Below, one piece after another: positions 16,110 through 18,447 of a stretch of DNA of 18,447 bases. Under the pieces are notes generated by a model that had not been told where the DNA came from, did no database searches, and saw only the letters and a list, made by a program, of their open reading frames with translations. The translations under genes and the position numbers were made by a program. The number at the start of each line of letters is the position of its first letter. Position 1 is the stretch's first letter. The stretch lies in assembly GCA_903916205.1 (NCBI GenBank), contig CAIWVX010000013.1, positions 1-18,447 of the forward strand, in the 5' to 3' direction. The DNA comes from an uncultured beta proteobacterium. Its GTDB lineage: Bacteria > Pseudomonadota > Gammaproteobacteria > Burkholderiales > Rhodocyclaceae.

Positions 16110-16190
16110 AGGATCAATTTTCTGAGAAGGGGATAAAAAAGTGGAAAAGTGATATGGGTTACCGCACACGTCTTGAAAGTGAAGTTTGTT

Positions 16191-16946
16191 TCAGGGCAGC
16201 CGAAACAGTAGGCCGCCGTAGAAAGCTACTTCTGAAAGTTGTTGCACAGCACCGATGCAATCGCCGGTATAACCGCCGATTTGGCGTTTGAACAAGCGTG
16301 CCAGCCACACGGTTACCGCCAGCGCAAGGAGCAGAGCCATGATCACGTGTTGTGGCGGAAGCAACAGCAGCGGCAGCAGACCGCATACGGTAGCTAGAGC
16401 CAATTCGCCCCACCCCAAGCGGTTATTGAAGACCTTGGCTTTGCCGTCATCGCGGGCGTAATCGAGGGCCGCCAGTACGTAAGTGGCGCACAGTCGCGAG
16501 AGCGCGTGCCCGGCAATCAATGCTGCCGGTATCTGATACAGATCGATTTCGATCAGAGTGAAGAAACGCACCATCAGCATCATCACCAGCGCCGTGGCAC
16601 CAAAACTTCCGACACACGAATCACGCATGATTTCGAGGATCTTCTCTTTGGTCCAGCCGCCGCCGAAGCCGTCGACCATATCGCTCCATCCGTCCTCGTG
16701 AATGGCCCCGGTGAAATAGATGGCGGCACTGATGGCGACCAGAACGGCCAGCGTCTTGGGCCAGAAAAAGGAGGCTACGGTGAAAAATAGTGCAGCAATT
16801 ACACCGACTATCGCACCGACCGCCGGGTAATAACGAACGGCGCGTTCAAGTGACAAACGGCCATAGCCGAATGAACCGGGCACCGACAACCGGGTGAAAA
16901 AACGGATAGCCCCAATAAAGGTTTCAAACTCGGATCGAAGAGACAT
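16191..16946 (-). CDS. cobS: Adenosylcobinamide-GDP ribazoletransferase CobS, upstream copy
   Basis: A 251-residue CobS of exactly the same length and register as the downstream copy: HEDGWSDMVDGFGGG again at residues 83-97, then ILEIMRDSCVGSFG, and GGYTGDCIGAVQQLSEVAFYG near the end. The shared W/S/M/V variant in the acidic motif shows that the two copies are sisters from one duplication. Differences are spread through the membrane segments. The membrane topology is retained and no motif residue is lost, so both copies look functional. It lies 118 bp downstream of cobT2 and 81 bp upstream of cobT1. Confidence 0.95.
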   Translation of the reverse strand: MSLRSEFETFIGAIRFFTRLSVPGSFGYGRLSLERAVRYYPAVGAIVGVIAALFFTVASFFWPKTLAVLVAISAAIYFTGAIHEDGWSDMVDGFGGGWTKEKILEIMRDSCVGSFGATALVMMLMVRFFTLIEIDLYQIPAALIAGHALSRLCATYVLAALDYARDDGKAKVFNNRLGWGELALATVCGLLPLLLLPPQHVIMALLLALAVTVWLARLFKRQIGGYTGDCIGAVQQLSEVAFYGGLLFRLP

Positions 16947-17064
16947 TGAAGGTGTCGGCCAGTTGTTTCAGGAAACTGCAAAGTTCATTGATTTTTCTCA
17001 CGCCGAGTAGCTCCCGAAAACGGACTTAACTGGCGGCTAAGTTGTGTTGAAGTCAAGCCACCGG

Positions 17065-18111
17065 CTAGCAAATGTTTTTGCTGACGCCAGCCGATTCAAA
17101 ACTAGCCATTTCGTTCATAAAACTAATCGCCGAACAAACCACCGGATAAGCCACCATGGCACCGGTGCCTTCGCCGAGACGCATCCCGATGTCCATCACC
17201 GGGTCGGCCCCCAAGGCGCGTAGCTGGACGATATGCCCGGCTTCGGCCGATTTGTGGCAGAAAATGACGTAATCGAGCACGCTCGGTTCGAGCCGTACCG
17301 CTGCCAGCAAGGCTGAAGTGGCGATGACGCCGTCGGCCAAAATGGTGATCCCGGCTTCGGCGGCCGCTAGGTAGGCGCCGACCATCATGACAATTTCGAA
17401 GCCACCAAATTCGCGCAGCACGGTCATCACATCGGCGTCTGAGGGGAGTTGGGCGCGGTCAATGGCCTGTTGCATCAGCGCGCGCTTGTGCGCCAAAACT
17501 TCATCATTGATGCCGGTACCGCGTCCGACGCATTCAAGTAACGGGGAGCCGGTTAACTTATGGGTAATCAGCGACGCCGAGCCGGTGTTGCCAATGCCCT
17601 TTTCGCCCATGCCCATCACATTGCAGCCCTTGGCGATTGCCGCACGAGCAAACCCGGCACCACGTTCTAGGGCGGTTTCGCACTGTTCGCGTGTCATTGC
17701 CGCTTCGACGATGTAATTGCGCGTTCCGGTTGGTGAAATCTTGGCATTGATCAAGCCTTCGCGCTCCCCGAAATCATGCGCCACGCCCGCGTCGACGACG
17801 ACCATCGCCATGCCGTTCTGGCGCGAAAAAACATTGGCCCCGGCACCGCCTTGCAGATAATTTTCCACCATCTGCCAGCTCACGTCTTGCGGATAAGCCG
17901 AGATGCCCGCCTTCGCGGCACCGTGATCCCCGGCAAAAATCAGCATGTGTGGATTCGAGAACGTGGGCGACAGCGTGTTTTGGATGCGCCCTACCTGAAG
18001 CGCGATGGCTTCAAGCTTGCCGAGTGAACCGAGCGGCTTTGTTTTGTTGTCGATTTTGTGTTGCAACTCAGCATCAAGGGCGTGGCTGAGCGGTCGAATA
18101 GTGAATTCCAT
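17065..18111 (-). CDS. cobT: Nicotinate-nucleotide-dimethylbenzimidazole phosphoribosyltransferase CobT, upstream copy
   Basis: A 348-residue CobT closely related to the downstream copy ([50 protein letters not shown] with catalytic Glu314). One difference stands out: the conserved loop reads [10 protein letters not shown] (Glu170-Lys171), where the other copy and most CobT proteins have GEM. It also has one extra residue at [11 protein letters not shown] chose the ATG at 18111 ([13 protein letters not shown]), which aligns with its sister copy. An upstream start at 18174 would place the visible TATAAT box inside the gene. It is the first gene of the cob run in this window. A cobalamin riboswitch is not evident upstream. 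Confidence 0.95.
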   Translation of the reverse strand: MEFTIRPLSHALDAELQHKIDNKTKPLGSLGKLEAIALQVGRIQNTLSPTFSNPHMLIFAGDHGAAKAGISAYPQDVSWQMVENYLQGGAGANVFSRQNGMAMVVVDAGVAHDFGEREGLINAKISPTGTRNYIVEAAMTREQCETALERGAGFARAAIAKGCNVMGMGEKGIGNTGSASLITHKLTGSPLLECVGRGTGINDEVLAHKRALMQQAIDRAQLPSDADVMTVLREFGGFEIVMMVGAYLAAAEAGITILADGVIATSALLAAVRLEPSVLDYVIFCHKSAEAGHIVQLRALGADPVMDIGMRLGEGTGAMVAYPVVCSAISFMNEMASFESAGVSKNIC

Positions 18112-18138
18112 GACGTGACGCATCCCAAAAAAACGTTG

Positions 18139-18144
18139 ATTATA
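18139..18144 (-). promoter_or_regulatory. Candidate -10 box for cobT2
   Basis: A perfect TATAAT on the minus strand, 28-33 bases before the chosen cobT2 ATG. Transcription would start near 18131, leaving a leader of about 20 bases. No good -35 hexamer lies at the right distance, so either an activator is needed or the match is chance. Confidence 0.3.
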
Positions 18145-18305
18145 CGCCCCCGATTCAGTGGCAGATTTCCACACGTGAACCCAAATTCTGCGATTAAAAT
18201 TCTCCTAGCCTGCCGGTTGATATTCTTTTATATTTTTGATCACTGCTGTCCGGTTAAATGAAGGCTTGAATCGCTGAAAGCTATGATTGATGCGGTCTCC
18301 GAGGA

Positions 18306-18447
18306 ATGAAAACTGTCCCCGACTTGAACAATGACTCGCTGATTGTGAGCGAGCGCCTTGGCTTCGAACTGGAAAGCACCGCCTACGCGCTGGATTCGAC
18401 GACCATCGATCTGTGTCTGTCGCTGTTTCCCTGGGCGTTGTTTCGCA
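18306..18447 (+). CDS. IS4-family transposase fragment, apparently 5'-truncated, running off the window
   Basis: 47 codons are visible. ERLGFELESTAYALDSTTID followed by LCLSLFPWALFR matches the region around the first catalytic aspartate of IS4-family DDE transposases (Asp30 here, in YALDST). In intact members roughly 100 or more residues precede this motif; here the sequence before about 18335 does not resemble them and in-frame stops are near, so the 5' part appears lost. The ATG at 18306 is probably fortuitous. It is oriented away from the cob genes. Whether the rest of the element is intact cannot be seen. Confidence 0.75.
   Translation, partial: MKTVPDLNNDSLIVSERLGFELESTAYALDSTTIDLCLSLFPWALFR

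Noticed and set aside
18112..18174. Longer CobT2 start at 18174 (and the GTG at 16169 for CobT1)
   Set aside because: The added 20-21 residues are unlike each other and unlike the family, while the chosen starts align exactly between the copies.
18112..18300. Cobalamin riboswitch upstream of cobT2
   Set aside because: A GCCACTG string occurs, but the other conserved blocks of the B12 riboswitch are not visible and the distance from the -10 box leaves too short a leader.

Overview
The window looks like chromosomal DNA of a motile, flagellated proteobacterium. A sigma-54-type flagellar regulatory pair (FleS/FleR), a fliE promoter of sigma-54 type and a proteobacterial-style cobTSC set all point to Beta- or Gammaproteobacteria. 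I cannot name the genus from the sequence alone.

Layout. Positions 1-4397 (minus) hold the first 1465 codons of a giant repetitive adhesin made of cadherin-like and Ig-like modules; its C-terminus lies outside the window. Positions 4398-5257 contain no intact gene. They hold an AT-rich stretch, a pair of hairpins and a likely degenerate gene tail directly behind fliJ. Positions 5258-10485 (minus) are a compact flagellar export and motor operon: fliFG, fliH, fliI, fliJ. FliF (MS ring) and FliG (rotor switch) are joined in one 878-residue frame, which is the most unusual feature here. Positions 10591-13561 (plus) run the other way: fleS (sensor kinase), fleR (sigma-54 activator) and fliE behind its own sigma-54 promoter, closed by a strong terminator at 13579-13608. 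Positions 13628-18111 (minus) are a cobalamin nucleotide-loop assembly cluster in which the cobT-cobS pair occurs twice in tandem as diverged copies, followed by cobC. A 122-nt imperfect hairpin sits between the two genes of the downstream pair. At the right edge (18306-18447, plus) lies a piece of an IS4-family transposase that seems to lack its N-terminal part.

How it fits together. FleS would phosphorylate FleR, which with RNA polymerase-sigma-54 would drive fliE and probably fliFGHIJ; a second GG-N10-GC element precedes fliF. The products build the MS ring/rotor, the rod junction (FliE) and the export ATPase complex (FliH, FliI, FliJ). The cob genes activate the lower ligand (CobT), attach it to adenosyl-GDP-cobinamide (CobS) and remove the phosphate (CobC). 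The adhesin, gene remnants and transposase piece suggest that both edges of this region have been rearranged.
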